Shown: positions 1-23,917 of the stretch, one piece after another
Numbering within the stretch: the first letter of the stretch is position 1
Layout: each line of letters starts with the position of its first letter
Assembly (NCBI RefSeq): GCF_958295425.1
Contig: NC_081139.1
Span: 27,983,463-28,047,462, forward strand
DNA from: Solea solea
Taxonomy: Eukaryota > Chordata > Actinopteri > Pleuronectiformes > Soleidae
Reading direction: 5' to 3'
Length of the DNA: 64,000 nt
Notes under the pieces: generated by a model
Databases searched by the model: none
Told to the model about the DNA's origin: nothing
The model's input: the letters and a program-made list of their open reading frames with translations, nothing else
Program-made: the position numbers and the translations under genes

Positions 1-164
1 CAAAAAAACCTGATTCTTTGCAACAAACCTGATCATAAATAAACATTTTCCACTGATCCCACTTTGTTCAGTTCAGACGAATCAATAAGAAAAAAAAAAG
101 AGAAAAGACAAAATACAAGTGCCCTCCATCTGAGAAAAACCCCGCCTCTGACCTCTGACCTTCA

Positions 165-12385
<12,221 letters not shown>

Positions 12386-12554
12386 GGTGGACGTGGGTGT
12401 GGATGTGGGCCTGGATGTGGACGTGGACGTGTGTTTGGATTTGACTGCTGGGAGACGCATGAAGGTCTGATGTCCTGAGGCGAATGGATCTGTCCAGAAC
12501 ACCACAGAGAACCTTCAAGAGGAACCCAGCGAGGATCCCTGAAGAGTCCTGGAG

Positions 12555-12662
12555 CTGTGGGAGGACAGACCGGTGTGGGAGGACAGACCGGCGAGGGAGG
12601 ACAGACCGGTGTGGGAGGACAGACCGGCGAGGGAGGACAGACCGGTGTGGGAGGACAGACAG
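12555..12662 (+). repeat. 18-bp minisatellite upstream of pcbp4, 6 copies
   Basis: The unit GTGGGAGGACAGACCGGT alternates with a GAGGGAGGACAGACCGGC variant, giving a 36-bp higher-order period. It lies 170-280 bp upstream of the pcbp4 start codon, in probable 5' UTR or promoter DNA. Confidence 0.9.
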
Positions 12663-12767
12663 ACGTGGGGTCAAAGTTTAATCCTCGTTCCTGTTCCTCT
12701 TTAACTCTGTAAGAAAGAGAAAGAACATGAAGATGAAGACGAGAAGACGAGAGGACACTGAGTGTGT

Positions 12768-13212
12768 ATGTGTGTGTGTTGGTACGTGTGTGTGTTAATG
12801 TGTCGTCTGGAGAACAGCATTAAAGGCATCTGTCACCAAGGATCTTCAGGTACACAGGTGTGTGCGCGTGTGTGTGTGTGTGAGTGTGTGTGTGCTTGTG
12901 TGTGTGTGTGTGTGCTTGTGCGCGTGTGTGCTTGTGTGCGTGCTTGTGTGTGTGTGCTTGTGCGAGTGTGTGCGTGTGTGCTTGTGTGTGTGTGTGTGTG
13001 TGTGTGCTTGTGCGCGTGCGCGTGTGTGCTTGTGTGCGTGTTTGTGTGTGTGTGCTTGTGCGCGTGTGTGCTTGTGTGTGTGTGTGTGCGTGTGGGTGCG
13101 TGCGTGCGTGCGTGTGTGTGTGTGTGTGCGTGCGTGTGTGTGTGTGTGCGTGCGTGTGTGCTTGTGTGTGTGTGTATGCGTGTGCATGTGTGTGTGTGTG
13201 TGTGTGTGTGCA
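12768..13212 (+). repeat. Complex GT microsatellite
   Basis: GT runs broken by GC, CT and GCGT units; open frames here (CVCVCV types) are low-complexity artefacts. Confidence 0.97.
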
Positions 13213-13328
13213 TTTCCATTAGCACAGAGAGAGTCTGCACCCCCCAGTCTCATAAAAAATACACAATCTGCTGAAGTAGGTCATGATGCAGGCGGTCTGC
13301 CATGGTAGATGAACAGAGTCTGATGACA

Positions 13329-13360
<32 letters not shown>

Positions 13361-13438
13361 GAGAGATGGAAGAAGATGAAAGTGAAACTGCTCTTTTTTT
13401 TTTTAGTTACATTTATGTTTCTTAGCGTGAGTGTTATT

Positions 13439-13785
13439 GTAAACCACTGACTCTCCCACACACACACACACACACACTCTCCCACACCAAACCTTATAGA
13501 GAAAATCAGTGATTTTAACATCACACACACTTAACTCGACTGATGGAGTTGTTGATCCACTGCTGCCTCCATCACTAACTTCTAATGTCTTATTTTGTCT
13601 CTTCAGTGTTTGAAATCCTTTGTTCAGATTGACCTCAGTGACACAAAGTGACCACACGAGGCAGCAGAGGACCAGCAGCTCTTCTGTAAAATCACTGGTT
13701 TTCTCTCTGAGGTTTGGTGTGGGAGAGTGAGTGGTTTACAAACTTCAGTTTCAGATAAAGACGTGATCATGTGACGTAGATATGG
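13439..13785 (+). mobile_element. Foldback MITE copy E (family F)
   Basis: Both arms and loop are present; the left arm has a CA run inserted in the CTCCCACAC motif (13456-13478). It ends GATCATGTGACGTAGATATG. Confidence 0.88.
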
Positions 13786-13928
13786 TAGAACAGCAGAGTA
13801 CTGAGTCTGTGTGTGTGTGTGTGTGTGGGTGTGTGGGAGTGAGAGGGATGTGGGGGTGCAAATCAAGAGTGTATGAATTATTGAGGCTCCTTCAGCAGGA
13901 CGTTAACCTCTCTGGTTTAACGCCCCCT

Positions 13929-13932
13929 TTGA

Positions 13933-13976
<44 letters not shown>
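13929..13976 (+). repeat. CA microsatellite
   Basis: About 23 CA units. The DNA from 13790 to 13928 holds a GT run and otherwise nothing recognised. Confidence 0.95.
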
Positions 13977-13977
<1 letters not shown>

Positions 13978-14285
13978 TGCTCGAGGTCACACTGAGGCTA
14001 AAAATCTGTCCACTCACATTATGTGGACGGACAGTGGGCGTGGCTAACAGTGTGTGCTGCTGTGATCGTCTAACGACAACAACGACCAATCACAGGTTCC
14101 ATGTAGATAAAGTCAGTACATGAAACACTGTAGTACATGTAGGTTATTTACTCGTGTTCATATATTATACACGCTCCATAAAAACACTATAATAACATTT
14201 CACTTCATCATCATCACGTTTTTATGCATCTGAATAACTGATCCTGTAACATAAAACTGTCACTGGTATCTCGCTGACGTGGTCA

Positions 14286-14336
14286 TAAGGCACCGCCCAC
14301 ACCCCGCCCACACCCCACCCACACCCCGCCCACCCA
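14286..14336 (+). repeat. Short ACACCCCGCCC tandem repeat
   Basis: Four 11-bp units in a GC-rich spot; the flanks 13977-14430 show nothing else. Confidence 0.7.
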
Positions 14337-14455
14337 GTGAAGGTACCGTTCCTGACCCAGGACATTTTTACATCCTGAGACGACGAGTGGTGTCCTCACA
14401 GGACTCACTTCAAATCAATGTTATTCTGTGTGTGTGTGTGTGTGTGTGAGAATAC

Positions 14456-14476
14456 TAACAACAACAACAACAGAAT

Positions 14477-14516
<40 letters not shown>

Positions 14517-14550
14517 GTAACAGTAACAGCAACAGCAACAGGAACAACAA
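14456..14550 (+). repeat. CAA trinucleotide microsatellite
   Basis: About 30 CAA units with a few CAG variants, giving a poly-Cys frame on the other strand that is not a gene. Confidence 0.95.
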
Positions 14551-14599
14551 CAACTTTCCTCTGTGGACATGATGTCACATGACTTAGAATACTTTCTAC

Positions 14600-14630
<31 letters not shown>

Positions 14631-14749
14631 AGCTATAATTAAATCACAGCTTTTATTGATGTCGATGACAAAGTCAGCTCTGACTTTAGCTGTGCGCGCC
14701 CCCTGCTGCTGAGACACAGACAAAAATTTGATGATTTTAGCCTCTGAGC

Positions 14750-14872
14750 AAAAGACTAATGTAATAAAATCTTTGTCGGTTTCCGACATATCCACGTCAC
14801 ATGATCACGTCTTTATCTCTCTATGAGGTTTGGTGTGGGAGAGTGAGTTCTTTACACACGTCAGTTTCCACA
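14750..14872. mobile_element. Foldback MITE copy F (family F), terminal fragment
   Basis: It carries the outer end (CACGTCACATGATCACGTCT, TTATCTCTCTATGAG) joined directly to GGTTTGGTGTGGGAGAGTGAG. Loop and one arm are missing, as if deleted by recombination between the arms. Confidence 0.75.
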
Positions 14873-15034
14873 TCTTCTAATAAAAACCCACAAACTGTCC
14901 CTTTAAGCATCCTAGCATTAGCTTGTCTGTGTAATTACAGTGATTATCAGCATCACATGACAGGAAATGACCTCCCTCTCTCTCCCCTTCTGTCACTCGC
15001 CCACTCTCACTCTCACTTTCTCTCTGTTCCCAGA

Positions 15035-15140
15035 ATGTCAGAGATTAAGATAAAGGAGAAGGAGAAGAAGGAGAAGGAGAAGAAGGAGAAGGAGAAGGAG
15101 AAGAAGGAGAAGGAGAAGGAGAAGGAGAAGGACAACATGT
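15035..15140 (+). repeat. GGAGAA/GAAGAA purine microsatellite
   Basis: Units of AAGGAGAAGG type. Flanking 14873-15034 shows nothing recognised. Confidence 0.92.
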
Positions 15141-15440
15141 ATTCACAAACATAATGAATACATGTGGTGGTGGGAGGGGCCACCATGAAGGCTTGTTCCG
15201 GCCCTGCAGACAGTAACAGACGAGCAGAGGCACAGACAGGAAGTCTTTATCACATTAGACCAGAGCAGCCGATTACTGAGCCTTTAACCTGATCCATCAT
15301 CTCCTGAGCTGTGATGATGTCACACAATTACACCATCAATTTAGTGGGCGGAGACACCGTGATGTCATCACATAATAACATACACCGCGTGTGTCTGTGT
15401 GTGTGTGTGTGTGTCGTGAGAACGTGTCTCTGCGTGGACA

Positions 15441-15480
<40 letters not shown>

Positions 15481-16050
15481 ACATGCCGAACTGTAGATCA
15501 GTAAAAAAGACTGAGCAATAATAAGGGAAATGTCTAAAATCTCAGTATTTTAGGATTAGTTTGTGTCTGATAGGGTGGGGGCGTGGCATCCAGTCAGCCA
15601 ATCAAGATAGACGATGTCATCGTCCACCGGCACGACCCTAACCGTGGATGGAGCTTGTCCTCAACCTTCTCTTGATGGACATTGTGAAAGCTGATCTTTG
15701 ACCTCACATAGGTTTGAAGGACATGTGGTGTATCAATGAGGTGTGTCATTACTCCCATCATGCACCTCTCCTCTCTGTTCATCTGTCCTCTCCTCTTGTC
15801 CTTAAATCCTTCCCTGTCTCCTCCACCCTTTCTTCTCTGTTATATGACCTGACCATCACTTCTCTCTGTCTCATTCATCCTCTCAGGCGCCCGCCCTCCC
15901 CCTGTCTGTCTGTCCGTCTGTCTGTCTGTCTGTCTCCATACGCTAATGACTCAGAGAACCTGAGACCACCCGAGAGACAGAGAGAGAGACAGAGAGAGAG
16001 ACAGATCAATAACCTTTAACGGGAAGCTGCTCTCAGTTTGTTATACTGTA
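15141..16050. other. Intergenic, no gene seen
   Basis: Contains GT/CA runs at 15385-15475, a CTGT run at 15902-15936 and GAGACA runs at 15972-16005. No coding or element signature recognised. Confidence 0.6.
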
Positions 16051-16055
16051 TATCT

Positions 16056-16087
16056 GTAACACGCACTCACACTCACACACACACACA

Positions 16088-16124
<37 letters not shown>

Positions 16125-16187
16125 ACACACACACTCACACACACACTCACACACACACTCACACACACACTCACACTCACACACACA

Positions 16188-16245
<58 letters not shown>

Positions 16246-16393
16246 CAAATCAAATACAATAGAATCACTAGCCTAGCTTAGATAGACAGATGCTAGTTAG
16301 CTGGAGTGAAACTCACAGAACAGCTGAAGAACCTGTGTGTGTGTGTGCGTGTGTGTGTGCGTGCGTGTGTGTGTGTGTGTGCGTGTGTGTGTG
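16056..16393 (+). repeat. CA/CTCACA array and GT run
   Basis: CA with interspersed CTCACA units at 16056-16241 and a GT/GCGT run at 16333-16393, separated by a short unique stretch containing TAGCTTAGATAG. Confidence 0.95.
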
Positions 16394-16467
16394 AAATCTA
16401 GGACAGTAATCAATTTCCCAACAGTTCACACTGATCTAATTATAGAACAGGAGTTTATTGAGAATAA

Positions 16468-16532
16468 GAAAGAGAGAGACAGACAGACAGACAGACAGAG
16501 AGAGACAGACAGACAGACAGACAGTCAGAGAG
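16468..16532 (+). repeat. GACA tetranucleotide microsatellite
   Basis: Two blocks of ACAG units separated by GAGAGAG. Confidence 0.95.
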
Positions 16533-16589
16533 AGATCGTCAGGGAGACCGCCAGCAACCGACCAAATCAAGGAGGATACCGGCAAAACC

Positions 16590-19185
16590 CCCCCATCCAC
16601 CAGCCCACATCTACCCCCGGCAGAGGCCACAGCCTCTACTACCCACGCCTTCAGTCTACCATTGCAAGGAATAATTATGACAAAAACATCAACCAAATAC
16701 TACAGCTGTGCCGATCACTAGGACTGTACATAGTTAATGGTAGGCTACGAGGAGACTCATATGGGAGATACACACACAGCAGCACCGTCGACTACATGAT
16801 AACAGACATAGAGCCTGATCACCTCAGAGCCTTTACAGTCAGTCCTCTGACCCCCCATCAGACCACAACAACATCACCCTGTACCTAAAACACAACAAAA
16901 CACACTACACAATAGAAGAGGACAACAAACTACATAACGCTGAACAACCCTATGGACTGAAAACAGCCAAGACCAGGACCAACATGCATTTGGTAACAAC
17001 ATAGTTCATTCAATGATAAACACATTCCTCACTCACACATATCTACATAACAAAGAAGGAATGAATCTAGCCGTGAGGGATAGAAACCTAATCTTTGATC
17101 ATCTGGCTACACTATCGAACTTTAAGAAAGCAGCAAAATCCACAAACAAAAAACCTACCAAAAACAAGATCAAAGAAAACACAACACATCAAACAACAAC
17201 TCACCGAAATGGAAGAAGCGATAGATTCCAATCAATTCTGGAAAAACTGGAAACAACTCAACAAACCCGACAAAGAAGAATTGGCTATCCAAAAAGGACT
17301 TTAAAAAAATGTACAGTACAATCACACTTAACACAGCCCAAAAGGGTATCTCCAAAAAACTAAAAATCTTAGAACCAATCATAAAAGACCAACAGAACCC
17401 TCTAGATTTCCCTAGAACAGAAACAGAACTTCATGAAAAGATCAAGGCTCTACAGCAGAAAAAAGCATATTCAACCAAATGAACAAATATGCAGACAGCC
17501 AACTCCACACGGCACTGATGAAATAATTCAATATGGTGTTGAGTGGGGGACATTGTCCCGACATCTGGAGCCAGGGACTAATAACGGCCATTTTCAAAAG
17601 AGGAGATAAATTAGACCCTAACAACTACAGAGGGATTATGGTTGTGTCAGCAGCAACCTGGGGAAGATGTTCTGCTCAATGATCAACAGCAGATTACAGC
17701 AATACCTCGCTGATCTCAATATCCTCAGACAGAGTTAAACTGGATTCATACAAAACCATAGAACCACACTCTACACACACACACTTATAGAAAAACATTT
17801 CAATCAAAATATCTTCCTGTTTTGTAGACTTTGAAAAAGCATTTGACTCAATCTGGCACAAGGGGGGCCTGCTCCAATTATTACAGAAAAACCTACGACA
17901 TCATCAAAACAATGTAGCGTAACAATACGTGTGCAGTCAAAATCCAAGACAAAAGAACAGACTTTGTCTCCCAGAACTGAGGAGTAATGCAAGGAAACAG
18001 TCTGAGCCCAACACTTTTCAACATCTACATACATCAACGAGCAAAAACATTAGCTGAGTCGTCAACTCCAGGCCTCTTCCTGAACAACACACACATCAAA
18101 TGTCTCTGGTATGCAGATGATCTAGTGCTGCTGTCCAACTCTGAAGAGGGACTACAACAGCTCCTAGACCTGAAGAGGGACCACAACAGCTCCTAGACCT
18201 GAAGAGGGACTACAACAGCTCCTAGACCTGAAGAGAGACCACAACAGCTCCTAGACCTGAAGAGGGACCACAACAGCTCCTAGACCTGAAGAGGGACTAC
18301 AACAGCTCCTAGACCTGAAGAGGGACCACAACAGCTCCTAGACCTGAAGAGGGACCACAACAGCTCCTAGACCTGAAGAGGGACCACAACAGCTCCTAGA
18401 CCTGAAGTGGGATTACAACAGCTCCTAGACCTGAAGAGGGACCACAACAGCTCCTAGACCTGAAGAGGCACCACAACAGCTCCTAGACCTGAAGAGAGAC
18501 TACAACAGCTCCTAGACCTGAAGAGGGACCACAACAGCTCCTAGACATGAAGAGGGACCACAACAGCTCCTAGACCTGAAGGGGGACAACAACAGCTCCT
18601 AGACCTGAAGGGGGACCACAACAGCTCCTAGACCTGAAGAGGCACCACAACAGCTCCTAGACCTGAAGAGAGACTACAACAGCTCCTAGACCTGAAGAGG
18701 GACCACAATAGCTCCTAGACCTGAAGAGGGACCACAACAGCTCCTAGACCTGAAGAGGGACCACAACAGCTCCTAGACCTGAAGAGGGACCACAACAGCT
18801 CCTAGACTTGAAGAGGGACCACAACAGCTCCTAGACCTGAAGAGGGACTACAACAGCTCCTAGACCTGAAGAGGGACCACAACAGCTCCTAGACCTGAAG
18901 AGGGACCACAACAGCTCCTAGACCTGAAGAGGCACCACAACAGCTCCTAGACCTGAAGAGGGACCACAACAGCTCCTAGACCTGAAGAGGCACCACAACA
19001 GCTCCTAGACCTGAAGAGAGACCACAACAGCTCCTAGACCTGAAGAGGGACCACAACAGCTCCTAGACCTGAAGAGGGACTACAACAGCTCCTAGACCAC
19101 CTTCAACAATTCTGTCAGTCAACAAGAAGAAAACTAAGATCATGGTGTTTCAGAGTGAGAGAAACAGACCTCAGTTCACGCTGAG
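16590..19185 (+). mobile_element. Non-LTR retrotransposon, degenerate, split by a minisatellite of its own sequence
   Basis: Plus-strand pieces read as endonuclease C-terminus (16700-16860: LGLYIVNGRLRGDSYGRYT, STVDYMITDI) and reverse transcriptase (17400-18135: GHCPDIWSQGLITAIFKRGD, PNNYRGI, GVMQGNSLSPTLFNIYIHQ, then the catalytic WYADDLVLLS at about 18105-18135). The next codons, EEGLQQLLDL, are the start of the 29-bp array at 18141-19097; RT sequence resumes after it (KKTKIMVFQSE at about 19122-19155). Stops and frameshifts make it dead. The clade is uncertain; the motifs are those of a common fish LINE outside L2. Confidence 0.78.
18141..19097 (+). repeat. 29-bp minisatellite derived from reverse-transcriptase codons, about 33 copies
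   Basis: The unit starts CTGAAGAGGGACCACAACAG and ends CTCCTAGAC; starts at 18141, 18170, 18199 and so on show a strict 29-bp period. The first unit is in frame with the upstream YADD motif. Since 29 is not a multiple of three, each added copy shifts frame. Variants (GGGACTACA, GGCACCACA, GAGACTACA) recur in patterned order. Confidence 0.97.
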
Positions 19186-19186
19186 C

Positions 19187-19214
19187 ACACAAACACATAG
19201 ACATACAAAAACAC

Positions 19215-19245
<31 letters not shown>

Positions 19246-19700
19246 AACACATACACATACACATACACATACACAAACACATACACTTACACTTACACAA
19301 ACACATACACATACACATACACATACACAAACACATACACATACACATACACAAACACATACACTTACACAAACACAAACACAAACACAAACACATACAC
19401 ATACACATACACAAACACATACACATACACATACACATACACAAACACAAACACATACACATACACGAACACGTACACGTACACGTACACAAACACAAAC
19501 ACAAACACATACACATACACATACACATACACAAACACATACACATACACATACACATACACAAACACAAACACGTACACGTACACGTACACGTACACGA
19601 ACACGTACACGAACACGTACACGTACACAAACACAAACACAAACACAAACACATACACATACACATACACATACACAAACACATACACTTACACAAACAC

Positions 19701-19755
<55 letters not shown>

Positions 19756-19801
19756 AACACTTACACATACACATACACATACACATCACTTAAACAAACA
19801 C

Positions 19802-19838
<37 letters not shown>

Positions 19839-19870
19839 AACACAAACACTTACACTTACACTTACACACA
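19187..19870 (+). repeat. ACACAT hexanucleotide array, first block
   Basis: ACACAT units with ACACAA, ACACTT and ACACGT variants. It ends CACTTACACTTACACACACA directly against MITE copy G. Confidence 0.97.
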
Positions 19871-20026
19871 CACTGCTGCCTCCATCACTGAGTCCAAATG
19901 TCTGATTTTGTCACTTCAGTGTTTGAAATCCTTCATTCAGATTAACCTCAGTGACACAGAGTGACCACACAAGGCAGCAGAGGACCAGCAGCTCCTGTGT
20001 GTGTGCTGTTAAAATCACTGATTCCT
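19871..20026 (+). mobile_element. Foldback MITE copy G (family F), interrupted by ACACAT arrays on both sides
   Basis: It keeps CACTGCTGCCTCCATCACTG, the loop and GTTAAAATCACTGATT. The left arm is replaced from its CA run outward by the array, and the right arm is cut by the second array. Nearly identical to the same stretch of copy H at 21010. Confidence 0.88.
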
Positions 20027-20186
20027 ACACATACACAAACACATACACATACACATACACTTACACTTACACAAACACATACACATACACAAACACAAAC
20101 ACATACACATACACATACACATACACAAACACTTACACATACACATACACATACACAAACACATACACATACACATACACAAACAC

Positions 20187-20229
<43 letters not shown>

Positions 20230-20306
20230 AACACTTACACATAAACATACACATACACAAACACATACACATACACATACACAAACACATACACATACAC
20301 AAACAC

Positions 20307-20337
<31 letters not shown>

Positions 20338-20402
20338 AACACTTACACATACACATACACATACACAAACACATACACATACACATACACAAACACTTAC
20401 AC

Positions 20403-20445
<43 letters not shown>

Positions 20446-20522
20446 AACACATACACATACACGAACACGAACACGTACACGTACACGTACACGTACACGT
20501 ACACATACACTTACACAAACAC

Positions 20523-20559
<37 letters not shown>

Positions 20560-20624
20560 TACACTTACACATACACATACACATACACATACACAAACAC
20601 ATACACATACACATACACAAACAC

Positions 20625-20661
<37 letters not shown>

Positions 20662-20738
20662 AACACTTACACATAAACATACACATACACAAACACATAC
20701 ACATACACATACACAAACACATACACATACACAAACAC

Positions 20739-20769
<31 letters not shown>

Positions 20770-20954
20770 AACACTTACACATACACATACACATACACAA
20801 ACACATACACATACACATACACAAACACTTACACATACACATACACATACACATACACAAACACATACACATACACGAACACGAACACGTACACGTACAC
20901 GTACACGTACACGTACACGTACACGTACACATACACATACACTTACACAAACAC

Positions 20955-20985
<31 letters not shown>

Positions 20986-21009
20986 AACACAAACACTTAC
21001 ACTTACACA
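20027..21009 (+). repeat. ACACAT array, second block, with higher-order period
   Basis: Same units as the first block. Marker variants (CTTACACATAAACATACAC near 20235 and 20667; GAACACGAACACGTACAC near 20463 and 20877) recur about 415-430 bp apart, showing a duplicated higher-order unit. Confidence 0.95.
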
Positions 21010-21253
21010 CACACTGCTGCCTCCATCACTGAGTCCAAATGTCTGATTTTGTCACTTCAGTGTTTGAAATCCTTCATTCAGATTAACCTCAGTGACACAG
21101 AGTGACCACACGAGGCAGCAGAGGACCAGCAGCTCCTGTGTGTGTGCTGTTAAAATCACTGATTTTCCCTATGAGCTTTGGTGAGGGAGAGTGAGTGGTT
21201 TACAAACTTCAGTTTAACAGTGAGATAAAGACGTGATCATGTGACGCAGATAT
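21010..21253 (+). mobile_element. Foldback MITE copy H (family F)
   Basis: Loop and complete right arm (TTTGGTGAGGGAGAGTGAGT) to GATCATGTGACGCAGAT; the left arm is lost into the ACACAT array at the same base as in copy G. Confidence 0.88.
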
Positions 21254-21335
21254 TATTATTTTTTTCCTGGTATTTGTTTCATCCATGTTTTCGGCTGTTT
21301 CTGAGTAGCAGGGGGCGCTAACAGCACATTAACTG

Positions 21336-21368
<33 letters not shown>

Positions 21369-21626
21369 CCTCACTGAAATATCTTTATTGATAACAATTA
21401 GACTAATGTAGGAAACGTCTGTGGGAATGATTTACTGAAGTCTCTCTCTCTCATTAGCAGATTAAAAATGGAGAGTATACATGTACACATCTACCCTCAC
21501 TCTTCCTCCTTCACCTCAGCTGTGTGGGACTGAAAGTTCTCTTTTTTTCTTTCTTCTTATTTTTCTTCCCCCACTCACTAAAAAATTAATATTTTATTTC
21601 TGTAGAAACGAGCTGCACCTTTAGAA
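21254..21626. other. Intergenic, no gene seen
   Basis: Contains AGCAGGGGGCGCTA at 21307 (core of a CTCF-like motif), a GT run at 21338-21367 and T-rich sequence. Confidence 0.5.
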
Positions 21627-22420
21627 CTCAAGAACATCAGAACTCAAGAACATCAGAACTCAAGAACATCAGAAGACAGAAGACAACAGAAGACAGAAGA
21701 CAACAGAAGACGACTGAAGACAGAAGACAACAGAAGACAGATGACAACAGAAGACAACAGAAGACAGAAGACAACAGAAGGCGACCAGAGAAGACAACAG
21801 AAGGCGACCAGAGAATACAACAGAAGACAGAAGACGACAGAAGACGACAGAAGACAACAGAAGAAGACCAGAAAAGAGAACAGAAGACAGAAGACAGAAG
21901 ACAGAAGACGACAGAAGACAGAAGACAACAGAAGACGACTGAAGACAACATAAGACAACAGAAGACGACCAGAGAAGACAACAGAAGACAAAAGACAACA
22001 GAAGACGACAGAAGACAACAGAAGACAATAGAAGACGACAGAAGACGACCACAGAAGATAACAGAAGACAGAAGACAACAGAAGACGACCAGAGAAGACA
22101 ACAGAAGACAGAAGACAACAGAAGACGACCAGAGAAGACGACAGAAGACAACAGAAGACGACAGAATACAACAAAAGACCACCAGAGAAGACAACAGAAG
22201 ACAGAGGACAACAGAAGACAACATAAGACAACAGAAGATAACAGAAGACGACAGTAGACGACCAGAGAAGACAACAAAAGACAGAAGACAACAGAAGATG
22301 ACAGAAGACAACATAAGACGACAGAAGATGACCAAAGACTACCAAAGACGACCAGAGAAGACAACAGAAGACGACCAGAGAAGACAGCAGAAGACAGAAG
22401 ACAACAGAAGACAGAGATGG
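21627..22420 (+). repeat. GAAGACAACA minisatellite, about 0.8 kb
   Basis: Three 16-bp AGAACTCAAGAACATC units lead into 10-11-bp GAAGACAACA and GAAGACGACA units, with GACCAGAGAAGACAACA inserts forming higher-order blocks. Long VFCCLLSSS-type frames on the minus strand are artefacts. Confidence 0.97.
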
Positions 22421-22889
22421 AGACAAGGGTCAGCTTTGTCACAGAAGAGGGGGAGGAGCCAGGACACAGTGCAGCTGTGTGTGTGTGTTAATAAAAGGGG
22501 AAACATTCATTTCATGCTTTCTCTGTTTTTCTGTGCATCACTCACTCACTCACTCACTCACTCACTCACTGCATACAAATAGTAGTTAAAGGGAGTTTAG
22601 TTCCTCCCCCACATCATGATTTCCAGGTTTGACAAACACTGATCAAATCATCGTCAGATGAATGGATGAAAATAATGTGTGTGTGATTGTAGAGTTGTAA
22701 TTTGAGTGTCTGTAAACTTGTGTTAAACGCACAATCAAAGCCATGAAAGTGACTCACAATGCTGCTCCATTTAAAGTGAATGTGAAGTGTTCGTCTTCTT
22801 CACATACTGTGTGCATTCACGACACAATAGTAGTTTAAACTACGTACTTTTAGCCACTTTACAAAAGACTTGTGTCATAAAATCTGCGT
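22421..22889. other. Intergenic, no gene seen
   Basis: An ACTC run at 22540-22570 is the only marked structure. Confidence 0.5.
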
Positions 22890-23236
22890 CAGCATGAGTC
22901 GACGATATCTACGTCACATGATCACGTCTTTATCTCACTGTTAGACAGACGTTTGTAAACCACTTACTCTCCCACACCAAAGTCCACAGAGAAAAGCAGT
23001 GATTTTAACATCACACACACAGGAGCTGCTGATCCACTGCTGCCTCCATCACTGAGTTCATTTAAAAATCTACCATCAGACATTTCAGTGACACAAAGTG
23101 ACCACACGAGGCAGCAGAGGACCAGCAGCTCCTGTGTGTGTGATGTTAAAATCACTGATTTTCTCTATGGACTTTGGTGTGGGAGAGTGAGTGGTTTACA
23201 AACTTCAGTTTCCTGTTGGAGCATTTGAGATCACCT
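22890..23236 (+). mobile_element. Foldback MITE copy I (family F), near complete
   Basis: It has the outer end (GATATCTACGTCACATGATC), both arms and a loop shortened by about 40 bp. CTGTTAGACAGACGTTTGTA marks the left and CAGTTTCCTGTTGGA the right arm. Confidence 0.88.
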
Positions 23237-23239
23237 GAT

Positions 23240-23279
<40 letters not shown>

Positions 23280-23322
23280 CATCGTGCGTGCATGTGTGTG
23301 TGTGTGTGTGTGTGTGTGTGGC
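23240..23322 (+). repeat. CA and GT microsatellites back to back
   Basis: CA at 23240-23279, GT at 23294-23321; together self-complementary. Confidence 0.95.
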
Positions 23323-23475
23323 ACACACACACATCATAGATATGTTGTTGATGATGAAGAAGAAGATGATGAGGATGAAGATGAAGATGAGTGGAGACTC
23401 TTACCGTGAAAAACAGGAAGAAGATGAAAAAACCCGCAGATTAAAATGATTAATCCTTAGTTTCAGTCCGCATCG

Positions 23476-23531
23476 TCAGAGTGAGAGAGAGATAGAGGGA
23501 GGGAGGGAGAGAGGAGGAGACTGCTGCTGAC

Positions 23532-23568
<37 letters not shown>

Positions 23569-23812
23569 AGGAGACTGCTGCTGACAGGGAGAGAGAGAGA
23601 GAGCGAGAGAGAGAGAGGAGGAGACTGCTGCTGACAGGGAGAGAGAGAGAGAGCGAGAGAGAGGAAGAGACTGCTGCTGACAGAGACAGAGAGAGAGAGA
23701 GCGAGAGAGAGGAAGAGACTGCTGCTGACAGAGACAGAGAGAGAGAGAGGGAGAGAGAGAGGGAGGGAGGGCGGGATAGAGGAGGAGACTGCTGCTGAGA
23801 GAGACAGAGAGC
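23476..23812 (+). repeat. GAGA array with GACTGCTGCTGACAG spacers
   Basis: Six blocks of GAGAGA separated by GGAGACTGCTGCTGACAG, an approximately 55-60-bp higher-order repeat. Confidence 0.93.
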
Positions 23813-23917
23813 TCCTCCTCCTTCATCCAATGAGAAACAGAGACGTTCATTGTTACGCTCTCTTTCTTTACCTCTCGTCCTTCCTCTTTTTCTGCATCTC
23901 TGCTGCCATCTACAGCA

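Noticed and set aside
18141..19097. CRISPR-like regular 29-bp direct repeats
   Set aside because: The units are contiguous with no spacers, derive from reverse-transcriptase codons, and the genome is vertebrate.
19115..21046. Open frames of 224-361 codons over the ACACAT arrays
   Set aside because: Poly-HT, CM and CV dipeptide frames from hexanucleotide repeats, open on both strands.
21637..22442. Three overlapping minus-strand frames of about 250 codons (VFCCLLSSS)
   Set aside because: All three frames open over the GAAGACAACA minisatellite, which shows repeat structure and not coding.
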